The position numbers and the translations under genes were made by a program. The notes under the pieces are model-generated. The model was not told the DNA's origin and did not search any database. It saw only the letters and a list, made by a program, of their open reading frames with translations. Below are positions 27,387-37,665 of a stretch of 64,000 bases of DNA, piece after piece (position 1 is the first letter of the stretch; each line of letters starts with the position of its first letter). Location: contig NZ_CP042264.1 of NCBI RefSeq assembly GCF_007855645.1, positions 232,501-296,500 of the forward strand. Direction: 5' to 3'. The stretch is from Qingshengfaniella alkalisoli. GTDB taxonomy: Bacteria > Pseudomonadota > Alphaproteobacteria > Rhodobacterales > Rhodobacteraceae.

Positions 27387-28298
27387 CTACTGCACGGTTG
27401 TATCCGGCATGTCTTCGCTCTCGTCGGTGGCCATTTCCTCGCCCCCGCCAAGCTGGTGAACATAAGCGGAAACCGCGTTGAGCTGCGCATCGCTTAACCG
27501 GCCGGACCAGTGCGGCATCACTCCATAACGCGCATAGGTGACGGATTCGACCAACGTATTGTAATCGCCCGAATACAGCCAGATCGCGTCGGTGAGGTTG
27601 GGCGCGCCTTGTGATCGATCACCCGTTCCGTCATCCGCATGACAGGTGGCGCAATTATCTGCATAGAGTTGCGCGCCGGTTTCAGCCGCGTCGGCATCCC
27701 TTGGCTCACCCGACAGACTCATCACGTAATTAACGACCTGGTCGATTTCTTCGCGCGAGAGAATTTCACCGAAAGCTGGCATCTGCGAAAAGCGTGCATC
27801 GGGATCTTCTTCATTACGAATACCGTGCGCGACGGTGTAGTGAATGTCCTCAATCGTACCGCCCCAGAGCCAGTCATCGTCCAGCAAGTTGGGAAAGCCC
27901 CGCGCACCCGCAGCGCCCGATCCATGACACTGAGCGCACCAGGTCCGGAAAATCGCGCCACCTGCATTGATCGCATACTGGTTCAGTTCCGGATCGTCCT
28001 CGATCGCATTCAGATCAGCGCCCGCGAGCTGAGCGTTGATCTGGGCATTTGCCTCGTCCACGGCCGCAATGTCCCGCGCCACTTCCTGGCGCGTAGAAAA
28101 ACCGAGCAAACCTGGTGTGGCTTCCCGGATCATCGGCCAAGCCGGGAAGGCGATGGTGTATCCGATGCCCCAAACGATGGTCGCATAGAAGGTCCAGAGC
28201 CACCAACGCGGCATTGGATTGTCGTATTCCTGAATCCCATCCCATGAGTGGCCGGTAGTGGGAATTTCCTGTTCGCTTTCCGGAGTTTTCTTGCTCAT
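27387..28298 (-). CDS. ccoP: cbb3 oxidase diheme cytochrome c subunit
   Basis: The 303-residue protein has one N-terminal transmembrane segment ([20 protein letters not shown]) and two covalent heme sites, CAQCH and CATCH. It carries electrons into the cbb3 terminal oxidase from the periplasmic side. Order and spacing after ccoN-O-Q are standard. Confidence 0.95.
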   Translation of the reverse strand: MSKKTPESEQEIPTTGHSWDGIQEYDNPMPRWWLWTFYATIVWGIGYTIAFPAWPMIREATPGLLGFSTRQEVARDIAAVDEANAQINAQLAGADLNAIEDDPELNQYAINAGGAIFRTWCAQCHGSGAAGARGFPNLLDDDWLWGGTIEDIHYTVAHGIRNEEDPDARFSQMPAFGEILSREEIDQVVNYVMSLSGEPRDADAAETGAQLYADNCATCHADDGTGDRSQGAPNLTDAIWLYSGDYNTLVESVTYARYGVMPHWSGRLSDAQLNAVSAYVHQLGGGEEMATDESEDMPDTTVQ

Positions 28299-28309
28299 GC
28301 GCCGTTCTC

Positions 28310-28513
28310 CTAGGCTTTCCCGTTCTCGTCACGGGTTGGCTCGTCCTTGTCGGACGCGGGCTGATCCTGATGGCGAAAGATTGAATTCGCCGCGTCGTCG
28401 AATTTTCCGCGCTTTCGTGTCAGCACCCAGATGACCACCCCGACGAAGAACAGCGTCAGGAACAGGAGCATCCAGCTATCCGCGAATTGGCGCAGGAATG
28501 AATAGTTTTCCAT
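28310..28513 (-). CDS. ccoQ: cbb3 oxidase small subunit CcoQ
   Basis: The 67-residue protein has a single transmembrane segment ([20 protein letters not shown]) and a short polar C-terminus. It stabilises the cbb3 complex and has a defined place between ccoO and ccoP. Assignment rests on size, topology and position. Confidence 0.85.
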   Translation of the reverse strand: MENYSFLRQFADSWMLLFLTLFFVGVVIWVLTRKRGKFDDAANSIFRHQDQPASDKDEPTRDENGKA

Positions 28514-28519
28514 CGTGCA

Positions 28520-29245
28520 TCACCGACTTTCGTCCGGAGTGAAGGTCGAGAAATCGACAAGCGTACCAAGCATTTGCAGATAGGCCACCAGCGCATCCAT
28601 TTCCGAGATGCCGGGCTGCATGTCGAAGTTGCGCACCTGCGCTCCAGGGTAGCGCTCCAGCACCGCGTCATAGTCGCTGTCGGGATCAGCCTGCGCCCGG
28701 AAGTCGGCAGAAGCGTTTTCGATCATCTCGTCGCTGTAGGGCACGCCAACGGCCCGGTGCGACCTGAGCAGATCTTCGATGTGATTCGAGTGGATCGGCG
28801 TGCGTTCCAGGAAGGCATACTTCGGCATAACCGATTCAGGAACGACCGACTGCGGATCCTTCAGGTGTTCCACATGCCATTCATCCGAGTAACGTCCACC
28901 GACCCGCGCCAGATCCGGCCCCGTGCGCTTAGACCCCCACTGGAACGGATGATCATACATCGATTCCGCGGCGAGGCTGTAGTGCCCGTAGCGTTCGACT
29001 TCGTCCCGCATCGGACGGATCATCTGGCTGTGGCACACATAGCAACCTTCGCGGACGTATATCTCTCGTCCGGTCAGTTCCAGCGGTGAATAGGGCCGGA
29101 CGCCTTCAACCTCTTCAATGGTGTTTTCGAGGTAGAACAGCGGCACGATCTGCACCAGCCCGCCGATCGTTACGACGATGAAGCTGAAGATGAACAGCAG
29201 CGTTACATTGGTTTCCAGAACCTTGTGCTTATCAAGAATTGCCAT
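28520..29245 (-). CDS. ccoO: cbb3 oxidase monoheme cytochrome c subunit
   Basis: The 241-residue subunit has one N-terminal transmembrane segment and the heme site CYVCH within [13 protein letters not shown]. The motif [23 protein letters not shown] is typical of CcoO. It passes electrons to the CcoN catalytic subunit. It starts 13 bp after ccoN. Confidence 0.95.
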   Translation of the reverse strand: MAILDKHKVLETNVTLLFIFSFIVVTIGGLVQIVPLFYLENTIEEVEGVRPYSPLELTGREIYVREGCYVCHSQMIRPMRDEVERYGHYSLAAESMYDHPFQWGSKRTGPDLARVGGRYSDEWHVEHLKDPQSVVPESVMPKYAFLERTPIHSNHIEDLLRSHRAVGVPYSDEMIENASADFRAQADPDSDYDAVLERYPGAQVRNFDMQPGISEMDALVAYLQMLGTLVDFSTFTPDESR

Positions 29246-29257
29246 GGTCCTGTCTCC

Positions 29258-30859
29258 TTATTCCGCAGCCACGGTTGTGGTGCTGGCCTTTTTCGGCTCA
29301 GCCCGCGTTGCGGTCATCCACAGGTTGTAGGTCATGATCAGCGCGCCAGCGACATAGAGCACCCCGCCAAGCGCGCGCACTACATACATCGGGAACTTGG
29401 CCGCGACCGTGTCCGCGAAGGAGTTCACGAGGAAGCCATTCGCATCAACTTCACGCCACATCAGGCCTTCCATGATGCCGCTGACCCACATCGACGACGC
29501 GTAGAGAACGATACCGATCGTGGCCAGCCAGAAGTGCCAGTTCACCAGCGACAGCGAATACAGGCTCTGCCGTTTCCACAGTGCCGGCACCAGATAGTAG
29601 AGCGCACCGAAGGTGATCATCCCGTTCCAGCCAAGCGCGCCGGAATGGACGTGACCAATGGTCCAGTCGGTATAATGACTGAGCGAATTGACCGCGCGGA
29701 TCGACATCATCGGCCCCTCGAAGGTGGCCATGCCGTAGAACGCGACCGCAATCACCATCATGCGGATCACCGGGTCGGTACGCAGCTTGTCCCACGCGCC
29801 CGACAAGGTCATCAGCCCGTTGATCATGCCGCCCCAGCTCGGCATCCACAAGATCACCGAAAACACCATGCCAAGCGTCGACGCCCAGTCGGGCAGCGCT
29901 GTGTAATGCAGGTGGTGCGGGCCAGCCCAGATATACAAGAAGATCAGCGCCCAGAAGTGGATGATCGACAGCTTGTAGCTGTAGACCGGGCGCTCCGCCT
30001 GCTTGGGAATGAAGTAGTACATCATCCCCAGGAAGCCGGCGGTCAGGAAGAAGCCCACCGCATTGTGGCCATACCACCACTGCGTCATGGCATCCTGGAC
30101 GCCAGCGAATGCCGCCACCGAACGCGATCCAAACAGTGACACCGGCAGCGCCAGGTTATTGATGACATGCAGCATCGCGATGGTGACGATGAAGGACAGG
30201 TAGAACCAGTTCGCGACATAGATGTGCGGCTCTTTGCGTCGCGCGATAGTGCCCAGATAAATGACCAGATAGGCGACCCAGACGATGGTCAGCCAAAGGT
30301 CAATATACCATTCGGGTTCTGCGTATTCCTTGGACTGGGTGCCACCGAGCACGTAACCCGTCGCCGCCAGAACGATGAACAACTGGTAGCCCCAGAACAC
30401 GAACCAAGCCAGATTGCCGCCCCAAAGCCGCGTCGCGCAGGTTCGCTGGACCACGTAGAATGACGTTGCAATCAGCGCGTTGCCGCCAAAGGCGAAGATC
30501 ACCGCTGAGGTGTGCAGCGGGCGAAGGCGCCCGAAATTCAAATAGGGTTGCGCCCATTCGAAATTGAGAACCGGAAACGCGAGTTGAAAGGCAATGAATG
30601 TGCCCGCCACAAAGCCAACCACACCCCAGAACACCGTGGCAATGATGCCCGCACGGATCACATCATCCATATAGCCGGACCGATCCACAACCCGTTTCGG
30701 CTCATCGATCCGGCGCAGGGTCCACAAGAAGAGCCCACCCGAAATCAGCATGATCAGAAGCGCGTGGACATTATAGGACAGATCCCGCGCGAAATTCGCC
30801 GCAATCGCGGCAAAAAGCGTCATCAGCCCGAACAGAAGTAGCTTAAGGTAATCTGCCAT
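29258..30859 (-). CDS. ccoN: cbb3 oxidase catalytic subunit I
   Basis: The 533-residue inner-membrane protein reduces oxygen at a heme-copper centre and pumps protons. It has about 12 transmembrane segments and the heme/copper ligand histidines in [20 protein letters not shown] and [16 protein letters not shown]. Its promoter region carries an FnrL-type box at 30949-30962, fitting induction at low oxygen. Confidence 0.96.
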   Translation of the reverse strand: MADYLKLLLFGLMTLFAAIAANFARDLSYNVHALLIMLISGGLFLWTLRRIDEPKRVVDRSGYMDDVIRAGIIATVFWGVVGFVAGTFIAFQLAFPVLNFEWAQPYLNFGRLRPLHTSAVIFAFGGNALIATSFYVVQRTCATRLWGGNLAWFVFWGYQLFIVLAATGYVLGGTQSKEYAEPEWYIDLWLTIVWVAYLVIYLGTIARRKEPHIYVANWFYLSFIVTIAMLHVINNLALPVSLFGSRSVAAFAGVQDAMTQWWYGHNAVGFFLTAGFLGMMYYFIPKQAERPVYSYKLSIIHFWALIFLYIWAGPHHLHYTALPDWASTLGMVFSVILWMPSWGGMINGLMTLSGAWDKLRTDPVIRMMVIAVAFYGMATFEGPMMSIRAVNSLSHYTDWTIGHVHSGALGWNGMITFGALYYLVPALWKRQSLYSLSLVNWHFWLATIGIVLYASSMWVSGIMEGLMWREVDANGFLVNSFADTVAAKFPMYVVRALGGVLYVAGALIMTYNLWMTATRAEPKKASTTTVAAE

Positions 30860-30948
30860 GCTCGCGTTCCTTCGCTGGCGCCCGTTAAGCGCGTAGCCAA
30901 CATCTCAGCCGAAGGACGGCGGGCGGTTGACGCGAAACGGATATAGCC

Positions 30949-30962
30949 GTGATTTCGATCAA
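30949..30962 (-). promoter_or_regulatory. FnrL-type binding site upstream of ccoN
   Basis: On the minus strand TTGATCGAAATCAC matches the Fnr consensus TTGAT-N4-ATCAA in nine of ten fixed positions. It lies about 90 bp before the ccoN start, in the 285-bp divergent region shared with the acyl-CoA dehydrogenase gene, and fits the known oxygen control of cbb3 oxidase genes in this group. Confidence 0.75.
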
Positions 30963-31144
30963 CTTTACTTTACTGTAGTTTGCCGAAGTATCATCATGAC
31001 ACAAGGCCGCAGTGCGATTTCTTTCGCTAAACGTGTGATTTAGTTGTGTGACTTGGTCATATGCGCTTCGCGATTGCCTCTCCTGACCGTTGCTCATAGG
31101 CTTGATGAAACACAGGGTCGACTGAACAGGGGAAGGAGCAGTCG

Positions 31145-32308
31145 ATGTTCGATTCATCTATGGCGTTTGATCTCGGTGACGACATCCATGCACTGCGGGA
31201 GTCCGTCCATCGCTGGGCACAGGATCGCATCGCGCCAGTGGCGGCAGAGATCGACAAGACCAACGTATTCCCGAACGAGCTTTGGCCGGAACTGGGTAAC
31301 ATGGGCCTGCTCGGCATTACGGTGCCGGAAGAATTCGGCGGCGCCGATATGGGGTATCTGGCGCATTTGGTCGCGCTCGAAGAAATCTCACGTGCATCGG
31401 CATCGGTCGGCCTGAGCTACGGCGCCCATTCAAACCTGTGTGTCAACCAGATCAAGCTGAACGGGTCCGATGCCCAAAAACACCGCTATTTACCCGATCT
31501 TGTCAGCGGTCGGAAAATCGGCGCATTGGCCATGTCTGAAGCAGGCGCCGGATCCGATGTCGTCAGCATGAAGCTGAAAGCAGAGCGCAAGGACGGCTTC
31601 TATCTGCTGAACGGCACAAAATACTGGATAACCAACGGCCCGGACGCCGACACGCTGGTTGTCTATGCCAAGACGGATCCGGACGCCGGGTCAAAAGGCA
31701 TCACCGCATTCATTGTCGAAAAGTCAATGAATGGGTTTTCCACCAGCCCCCACTTCGACAAGCTGGGCATGCGCGGATCCAACACGGCAGAACTCGTGTT
31801 CGAGAACGTGGAAGTCCCGTTGGAAAACGTCTTGGGCCAAGAAAACGGCGGTGTTCGAGTGCTCATGTCCGGTTTGGACTACGAACGTGTCATTCTGTCC
31901 GGGATCGGCACGGGCATCATGGCGGCCTGTCTGGACGAGGTGATGCCTTACGTCGCGTCCCGCAAACAGTTCGGCGAAGCCATCGGCAGCTTCCAACTGA
32001 TGCAAGGCAAGATCGCAGATATGTTCACCAGTCTCAACACCGCCCGCGCCTATGCCTATGAAACCGCGAAGGCCTGTGATCGGGGACAGATAACACGTCA
32101 GGCCGCAGCGTCCTGTGTGCTCTACGCCAGTGAACAGGCGATGGCGGTTGCGACGCAGGCCGTGCAAGCGCTTGGCGGTGCGGGCTTCATGAACGAGTCC
32201 CCCGTCAGCCGACTGTTCCGCGATGCCAAGCTGATGGAGATCGGTGCAGGCACGTCCGAAATACGCCGCATGCTGATCGGGCGTGAACTGCTTGCGGCGG
32301 CTCAATGA
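31145..32308 (+). CDS. ivd: Isovaleryl-CoA-dehydrogenase-type acyl-CoA dehydrogenase
   Basis: The 387-residue flavoenzyme oxidises a branched short-chain acyl-CoA and reduces ETF. The catalytic base is placed as in isovaleryl-CoA dehydrogenase: E247 in [12 protein letters not shown], with [17 protein letters not shown] at the C-terminus, where other acyl-CoA dehydrogenases instead carry a glutamate (YEGTxxI). AGGGGAAGGAG lies upstream of ATG 31145. Its stop overlaps the next gene (ATGA), which belongs to valine breakdown, so its true substrate could be isobutyryl-CoA or both. Name by residue pattern; substrate uncertain. Confidence 0.82.
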   Translation: MFDSSMAFDLGDDIHALRESVHRWAQDRIAPVAAEIDKTNVFPNELWPELGNMGLLGITVPEEFGGADMGYLAHLVALEEISRASASVGLSYGAHSNLCVNQIKLNGSDAQKHRYLPDLVSGRKIGALAMSEAGAGSDVVSMKLKAERKDGFYLLNGTKYWITNGPDADTLVVYAKTDPDAGSKGITAFIVEKSMNGFSTSPHFDKLGMRGSNTAELVFENVEVPLENVLGQENGGVRVLMSGLDYERVILSGIGTGIMAACLDEVMPYVASRKQFGEAIGSFQLMQGKIADMFTSLNTARAYAYETAKACDRGQITRQAAASCVLYASEQAMAVATQAVQALGGAGFMNESPVSRLFRDAKLMEIGAGTSEIRRMLIGRELLAAAQ

Positions 32309-33363
32309 CTTCATCCACCCCAACGGTTCGCATAGAGACGACTGGCAATGCCGGGCGTATCACGCTGACGCGTCCCAAGGCGCTGAACGCGTTGGACCGG
32401 GGTATGTGTCTTGCGGTCACACGCGCACTCGACTCGTGGGCAGAGAACGACACCATATCGCTCGTAATTCTGGCGGCGGAGGGCGACAAAGCCTTTTGCG
32501 CTGGCGGTGACTTGGCCAAGATCTACCATGCGTATCTGGCCGGCGACATAGACGCTGCCACACAATTTTGGCGTGACGAATACCGGATGAATGCACGGCT
32601 GGCCAATTTTCCAAAACCGATCGTCAGCCTGATGCAGGGCTACGTTATGGGCGGCGGCGTCGGACTGGGTTGCCATGTGTCACACCGTATCGCGTGTGAA
32701 AGCACGCAGATGGCAATGCCAGAGGGAGCCATCGGATTGATCCCTGACGTCGGTGCAACACGCCTACTAGCCAACGCACCCGGACGTGTGGGACTTTACA
32801 TGGCGCTCTCGGGCGCGCGTCTTGATTCAGCGGACGCGATACATGCGGGCTTCGCAGATTGGCATGTTCCGCGCGACCGCTGGCCCGAATTGATCAACGC
32901 CCTGGCTGACACCGGCGATACCACCGCAATTGGCGCTTTCTCGTCCGGTCCGGAAAAATCCGCCATCGCCACTCAGCAGGCCGAAATCGACCGGATGTTC
33001 AGCGGCTATGACCCTCGCTCGATCATCGCCGAGCTAAATGATGAGGGCTCGGAACTCGCCCTTCAATGCTCCGAAAAGCTGCAGGCCGCCAGCCCTCTTT
33101 CGCTTTTTTGTTCTGCGGCCCTGATCAAAGACTTTCCGGCAGGTGGCACGGTTGAAGACGCATTGCACGCTGAGTTCCGCTTCACCTCCCGCGCCTGCGA
33201 ATATGCCGATCTGATCGAGGGGATTCGCGCGGTCTTGATCGACAAGGATCGCACCCCAATGTGGCAGCATCAGCGGCTCGAAGACGTTACCGAAGATGAT
33301 ATCGAACAGATGCTGGCGTCGCTTGGCGCGCGGGAGCTAAGCTTCAGAGGGAGAACACCATGA
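32305..33363 (+). CDS. 3-hydroxyisobutyryl-CoA hydrolase (enoyl-CoA hydratase family)
   Basis: The 352-residue protein is of the crotonase fold and longer than a plain enoyl-CoA hydratase, as the hydrolases are. It releases 3-hydroxyisobutyrate from its CoA ester in valine degradation. It shows [26 protein letters not shown] and [15 protein letters not shown] with the E140/D148 pair expected of the hydrolase. It is coupled by 4-bp overlaps to the acyl-CoA dehydrogenase before it and to mmsB after it. Confidence 0.88.
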   Translation: MTSSTPTVRIETTGNAGRITLTRPKALNALDRGMCLAVTRALDSWAENDTISLVILAAEGDKAFCAGGDLAKIYHAYLAGDIDAATQFWRDEYRMNARLANFPKPIVSLMQGYVMGGGVGLGCHVSHRIACESTQMAMPEGAIGLIPDVGATRLLANAPGRVGLYMALSGARLDSADAIHAGFADWHVPRDRWPELINALADTGDTTAIGAFSSGPEKSAIATQQAEIDRMFSGYDPRSIIAELNDEGSELALQCSEKLQAASPLSLFCSAALIKDFPAGGTVEDALHAEFRFTSRACEYADLIEGIRAVLIDKDRTPMWQHQRLEDVTEDDIEQMLASLGARELSFRGRTP

Positions 33364-34232
33364 AAGTCGGCTTCATCGGGCTCGGAAACATGGGCGCGCC
33401 GATGGCCAGAAATCTGGCGAAGGCGGGCCATGACGTGCAGGGCTTCGACCCGGTCGCGCGGATGCCGGATGGAGTTTCCAGTGCAGCCACTGCCGTGGAA
33501 GCGGCTGCTTATGGCAAGGTTGTCATCACGATGCTGCCGAATGACGAGATTGTGCTCGACGTTGCCCGTCAGATCATGCCCGCGATGCGCCGGGGAACGA
33601 TCCTTCTGGATTGCTCTACCGTGACCGTCGATGCGGCATGCCAACTGGCTGCACGCGCCACGCAAGGAGGGCTCGACGCAATAGATGCCCCGGTTTCCGG
33701 CGGAATTGCAGGCGCAGCGGCAGGCAGCCTGACCTTCATGGTTGGCGGATCAAAAGATGCGCTGGAAACGGTAACGCCGCTTCTGGACATCATGGGTGGC
33801 CGGATCGTCCACTGCGGTTCCAACGGAGCGGGACAAGCCGCGAAGATCTGCAACAACATGATTCTGGGCGCGACCATGGCCGTGACATGCGAAGCCTTTG
33901 CCCTCGCCGACGGGCTTGGGCTGGATCGCGAGAAGCTATTCGATGTCGTTTCGACGTCCTCGGGATCAAGTTGGTCAATGAACAGTTACTGCCCTGCTCC
34001 GGGCGTAGGACCGGTATCCCCATCTGACAATAACTACCTGCCAGGGTTTGCAGCCGAATTGATGCTCAAAGACCTCCGTCTATCGCAACACGCCGCCGAG
34101 GCGGTTGGCGCGATGACTCCGCTAGGTGCGCGAGCGATGGAACTATACTCGGAATTCGTCGAACAGGCGAACGGGCGCGGGCGTGACTTTTCCGCCCTCT
34201 TGCCCTTTTTCACCGACCGGAAGCGCGGATAG
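33360..34232 (+). CDS. mmsB: 3-hydroxyisobutyrate dehydrogenase
   Basis: The 290-residue NAD-dependent enzyme oxidises 3-hydroxyisobutyrate to methylmalonate semialdehyde. It has the N-terminal FIGLGNMGAPMARNL dinucleotide motif, DAPVSGGIAGAAAGSLTFMVGG and the catalytic lysine in GAGQAAKICNNM. It is the third gene of the operon and its stop lies 1 bp from the convergent ior stop. Confidence 0.93.
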   Translation: MKVGFIGLGNMGAPMARNLAKAGHDVQGFDPVARMPDGVSSAATAVEAAAYGKVVITMLPNDEIVLDVARQIMPAMRRGTILLDCSTVTVDAACQLAARATQGGLDAIDAPVSGGIAGAAAGSLTFMVGGSKDALETVTPLLDIMGGRIVHCGSNGAGQAAKICNNMILGATMAVTCEAFALADGLGLDREKLFDVVSTSSGSSWSMNSYCPAPGVGPVSPSDNNYLPGFAAELMLKDLRLSQHAAEAVGAMTPLGARAMELYSEFVEQANGRGRDFSALLPFFTDRKRG

Positions 34233-34233
34233 A

Positions 34234-37200
34234 TCACGCGGCTTGTTCTATCTCGCTCGACTTGTCACGCATCGCCAATGCTCGTTCGATTGCCTTCGCC
34301 TTGACGGGTCCATAACCGCGGATTTGGTCGGGCCAGCTTAGCGCCACCGCAAGCGGTGCATCATCTGACCGACTTCCTGCTGCCAGCGCCTTCGCCAAGT
34401 CTTCTTCGTAGATCGCGATCAACCGCCGCTCCTGCCTACGCTCAGCCAAATAGCCAAAGGGATCGAACAGCGTGCCGCGCAGGAAGCGCAGGCGGGACAG
34501 AATTGGAAACATCCATCCCCCCATTCGCCGCTTCTTGGGACGCCCGGAGGCGTCCGAGCCATGCAAGATGGGCGGTGCCAGATTAAAGGACAGCTTGAAC
34601 TCCCCGGTCATTGTCCTTTCTATTTCCTCGCGCCATTCGGCCTGACAAAACAGGCGGGCCACCTCGTATTCGTCCTTATAGGCCAGCAACTTGGCGTACT
34701 GTATGGCAACGACCCGGCGGGTTTTTGGCCCGATGCCGGCACTTTCCAGTCGTGCCAGCATATCCGTGTAGCGTTTCGCCAGCCCTGCATTTTGATAATC
34801 AGTAAGATGGTCAGCGCGATGGGCAGTAATTTCCTCCAGCGACATTTCGGCAAGCGAGGTTTCGCGTCGCTTCGGTCGCGCGCGCGCATGGACCATCGCC
34901 GGATCGATCATCAGCAGACGACCCCAGATCAGTGCATCCTGATTGGCCTGCACTGCGACACCGTTCAGTCGAATCGCCTGTTCGATCGCCTTCAATCCGA
35001 CCGGGACCAGACCAGCCTGAACCGCATAGCCAAGCATCATTACATTGGCGAAAATCTCGTCGCCCATCAGCCCCACGGCCAACTCCGAGAAATCGTGAAA
35101 ATGCGCGTCGGGCCGGACAGCACCACGCACGACCCGATCCACGCTTCGCGTCTTGAAGTCGAAATCGCGATGCCGAATGAAGTCGCTAACGGGAGTCAGT
35201 TTTGTATTGATTACCCCATAAGTGCGGTCCGGATCGCAAAGGGAATAGCCGTCCCGCGACGCCGCCACGACACTATCCGCCGCCAACAGTAGATCCGCAC
35301 CTCCATTCACGATACGCGGCGCAGTCACGCGTCCGTCGGATCTTGAAATCCGGATATGCGATAGAACCGCCCCGCCCTTTTGCGCAAGTCCGGCCATGTC
35401 CAGAACCAGTGGCGTCTTGCCTTCAATATGTGCCGCCATGCCAAGGATCGCGCCGATGGTCAGGATACCCGTGCCACCCACGCCGGTCACCGCGATGTTC
35501 CAGGCCGCATCCAGAGATGGCTGCGTCGGCGAAGGCAGTTGGCTGTCATCGGGACTGTCGATCTTTTCCGGCTTCCGCATGTCACCACCATCCACTGTCA
35601 CAAAGGATGGGCAGAACCCACGCATGCAGGAGAAATCCTTGTTGCAGGTGGATTGGTTGATTTCACGCTTGCGTCCAAAAGCCGTTTCACGCGGCTCGAC
35701 CGCGATGCAGTTCGACTGATCTGCGCAGTCACCGCAGCCCTCGCAAATCCCCGGGTGGATAAAGACGCGTTTGGCCGGATCTGGCGCTTTACCGCGTTTG
35801 CGCCGCCTGCGCAGTTCTGCCGCACAGGTTTGTTCGTAGACAATGACGCTGACGCCTTCGACCTCTCGCGCTTCCAGCATCACCGCATCCATGTCGTCGC
35901 GATGCCGAATGATGACCCCCGGCGCGAGGTCCACCTTGCGGTAGGCCTCCGGCGCATCACTGACCAGCCAGATTTTCGATACGCGTTCATGATACATCTG
36001 ATGCGTGATCTGCGCGGGTGACAATTCGCCATCGACGTGCTGTCCACCCGTCATCGCCACCGCGTCATTATAAAGGATCTTGTAGGTGATGTTCGCCCCG
36101 GCAGACACCGATTGGCGCACCGCAAGATGCCCGGAATGGAAATAGGTTCCGTCACCCAAATTCACGAAGCGATGCTTTTCGTCAGTGTAACGGCTTATCG
36201 CGGCCCAGGGCACGCCCTCCCCGCCCATATGAGTGATCGTTTCCGTGTTGCGATCCATCCACTGCACCATGTAGTGGCACCCGATCCCCGCCATCGCGTT
36301 CGACCCTTCCGGCACGCGGGTCGAGGTATTGTGCGGACACCCCGCACAATAGTGCGGCAGGCGGATGACAGGCGCTTCGTGCTTCGCGCCGATCTCATGG
36401 CGGCGTTCAAAATAATGCAATCGCTCAGCGATCCGATCATGCAGACCTTCGGGCAAGTTCAAATGCAGCAGGCGGTCGGCAATGGCACGCGCGATCCGGC
36501 CCACGGTGAAGCCCTGTGACAGCGGCAACACATGGCGGTCGCGGTCATCCATCTTGCCAACAATCCGGGGCCGCACATCCGCCCGCCAGTTGAAGAGCTG
36601 CTGCTTGATCTGGTTCTCGATGATCTCGCGGCGTTCCTCGACGATCAGGATCTCGTCCAGCCCCTCCGAAAAATGCCGGATACCTTCGGGTTCCAGCGGC
36701 CATGGCATCCGCACCTTGTAGAGCCTCAGACCAATAGCTTCGATTTCCGCCTTGCCGATGCCGAGATTGTAGAGCGCCTGCCTAACATCCTCGAACGCCT
36801 TGCCGGACGCGACGATCCCGAACCGCGCATTGGGCGTGTCGATCGTGATCTCGTCCACCTTGTTGGCGCGGGCAAAGGCGATCGCAGCATACCCTTTGTA
36901 CTCCTGCAACCGGTCATCCTGCACCAGCGGCGGGTCGGGCCAGCGTAGATTCAGCCCACCCTCCGGCATCTCGAAATCCGTCGGCAGAACGAAACGGCGC
37001 TCCTCCTGCATCAAATCGATGGATGTGGCCGTTTCAACGGTGTCCGCGATCACCTTGAAGCCCACCCAGCACCCCGAATAACGTGACATGGCGATGCCGA
37101 GCAGCCCCATCTCCAGAAACTCCTGCACCGAAGACGGGTAAAGCATCGGCATCAGGGCAGAGATAAACGCATGATCGGACTGATGCGGGATCGAAGACGA

Positions 37201-37665
37201 CTTGGCGGTATGATCATCTCCGGCAATCGCCAATACCCCGCCATGCCGTGCAGAGCCCGCCGCGTTCCCATGCTTGAACACGTCACCGGACCGGTCGACG
37301 CCCGGCCCCTTTCCATACCACACCCCCAGCACGCCATCCTTGGTGGCCCGTTTGGACAGCCCGACTTGCTGAGTGCCCCAAATCGCTGTCGCGGCGAGAT
37401 CCTCGTTGACCCCGGGCTGAAAGGTGACATCGTGGCGGTCCAGATGTGCCTTGGCGGCCATCAGTTGCAGGTCATACCCGCCAAGCGGCGAGCCGCGGTA
37501 GCCGCAGACATAGGCCGCCGTATTCAGGCCCGCTGCATGATCAAGACGCATCTGCGTCATGGGCAGGCGCACCAGCGCCTGAATACCAGTCAGAAAGATT
37601 CGACCACTCGTCGCCGTGTATTTGTCATCGAGCGCGATCTCGGGAAAACTGACAGGGGCGTTCAT
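34234..37665 (-). CDS. Fused indolepyruvate/2-oxoacid:ferredoxin oxidoreductase
   Basis: The 1143-residue protein oxidatively decarboxylates aryl- or branched-chain 2-oxoacids to acyl-CoA. It is the fused IorA-IorB type: N-terminal pyrimidine-binding part, TPP-binding region (PHYCAGCPHNTST, MGGEGVPWAAISR, NLGDGTYFHSG), a ferredoxin cluster region (CEGCGDCADQSNCIAVEP, TCNKDFSCMRGFCPSF) and a C-terminal gamma domain (GVGGTGILTIGAILGMAAHIEGK). Length is normal for the fused form. Its ATG overlaps the stop of the preceding amino-acid dehydrogenase by 4 bp, so it most likely acts on the 2-oxoacids that enzyme makes. Confidence 0.9.
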   Translation of the reverse strand: MNAPVSFPEIALDDKYTATSGRIFLTGIQALVRLPMTQMRLDHAAGLNTAAYVCGYRGSPLGGYDLQLMAAKAHLDRHDVTFQPGVNEDLAATAIWGTQQVGLSKRATKDGVLGVWYGKGPGVDRSGDVFKHGNAAGSARHGGVLAIAGDDHTAKSSSIPHQSDHAFISALMPMLYPSSVQEFLEMGLLGIAMSRYSGCWVGFKVIADTVETATSIDLMQEERRFVLPTDFEMPEGGLNLRWPDPPLVQDDRLQEYKGYAAIAFARANKVDEITIDTPNARFGIVASGKAFEDVRQALYNLGIGKAEIEAIGLRLYKVRMPWPLEPEGIRHFSEGLDEILIVEERREIIENQIKQQLFNWRADVRPRIVGKMDDRDRHVLPLSQGFTVGRIARAIADRLLHLNLPEGLHDRIAERLHYFERRHEIGAKHEAPVIRLPHYCAGCPHNTSTRVPEGSNAMAGIGCHYMVQWMDRNTETITHMGGEGVPWAAISRYTDEKHRFVNLGDGTYFHSGHLAVRQSVSAGANITYKILYNDAVAMTGGQHVDGELSPAQITHQMYHERVSKIWLVSDAPEAYRKVDLAPGVIIRHRDDMDAVMLEAREVEGVSVIVYEQTCAAELRRRRKRGKAPDPAKRVFIHPGICEGCGDCADQSNCIAVEPRETAFGRKREINQSTCNKDFSCMRGFCPSFVTVDGGDMRKPEKIDSPDDSQLPSPTQPSLDAAWNIAVTGVGGTGILTIGAILGMAAHIEGKTPLVLDMAGLAQKGGAVLSHIRISRSDGRVTAPRIVNGGADLLLAADSVVAASRDGYSLCDPDRTYGVINTKLTPVSDFIRHRDFDFKTRSVDRVVRGAVRPDAHFHDFSELAVGLMGDEIFANVMMLGYAVQAGLVPVGLKAIEQAIRLNGVAVQANQDALIWGRLLMIDPAMVHARARPKRRETSLAEMSLEEITAHRADHLTDYQNAGLAKRYTDMLARLESAGIGPKTRRVVAIQYAKLLAYKDEYEVARLFCQAEWREEIERTMTGEFKLSFNLAPPILHGSDASGRPKKRRMGGWMFPILSRLRFLRGTLFDPFGYLAERRQERRLIAIYEEDLAKALAAGSRSDDAPLAVALSWPDQIRGYGPVKAKAIERALAMRDKSSEIEQAA

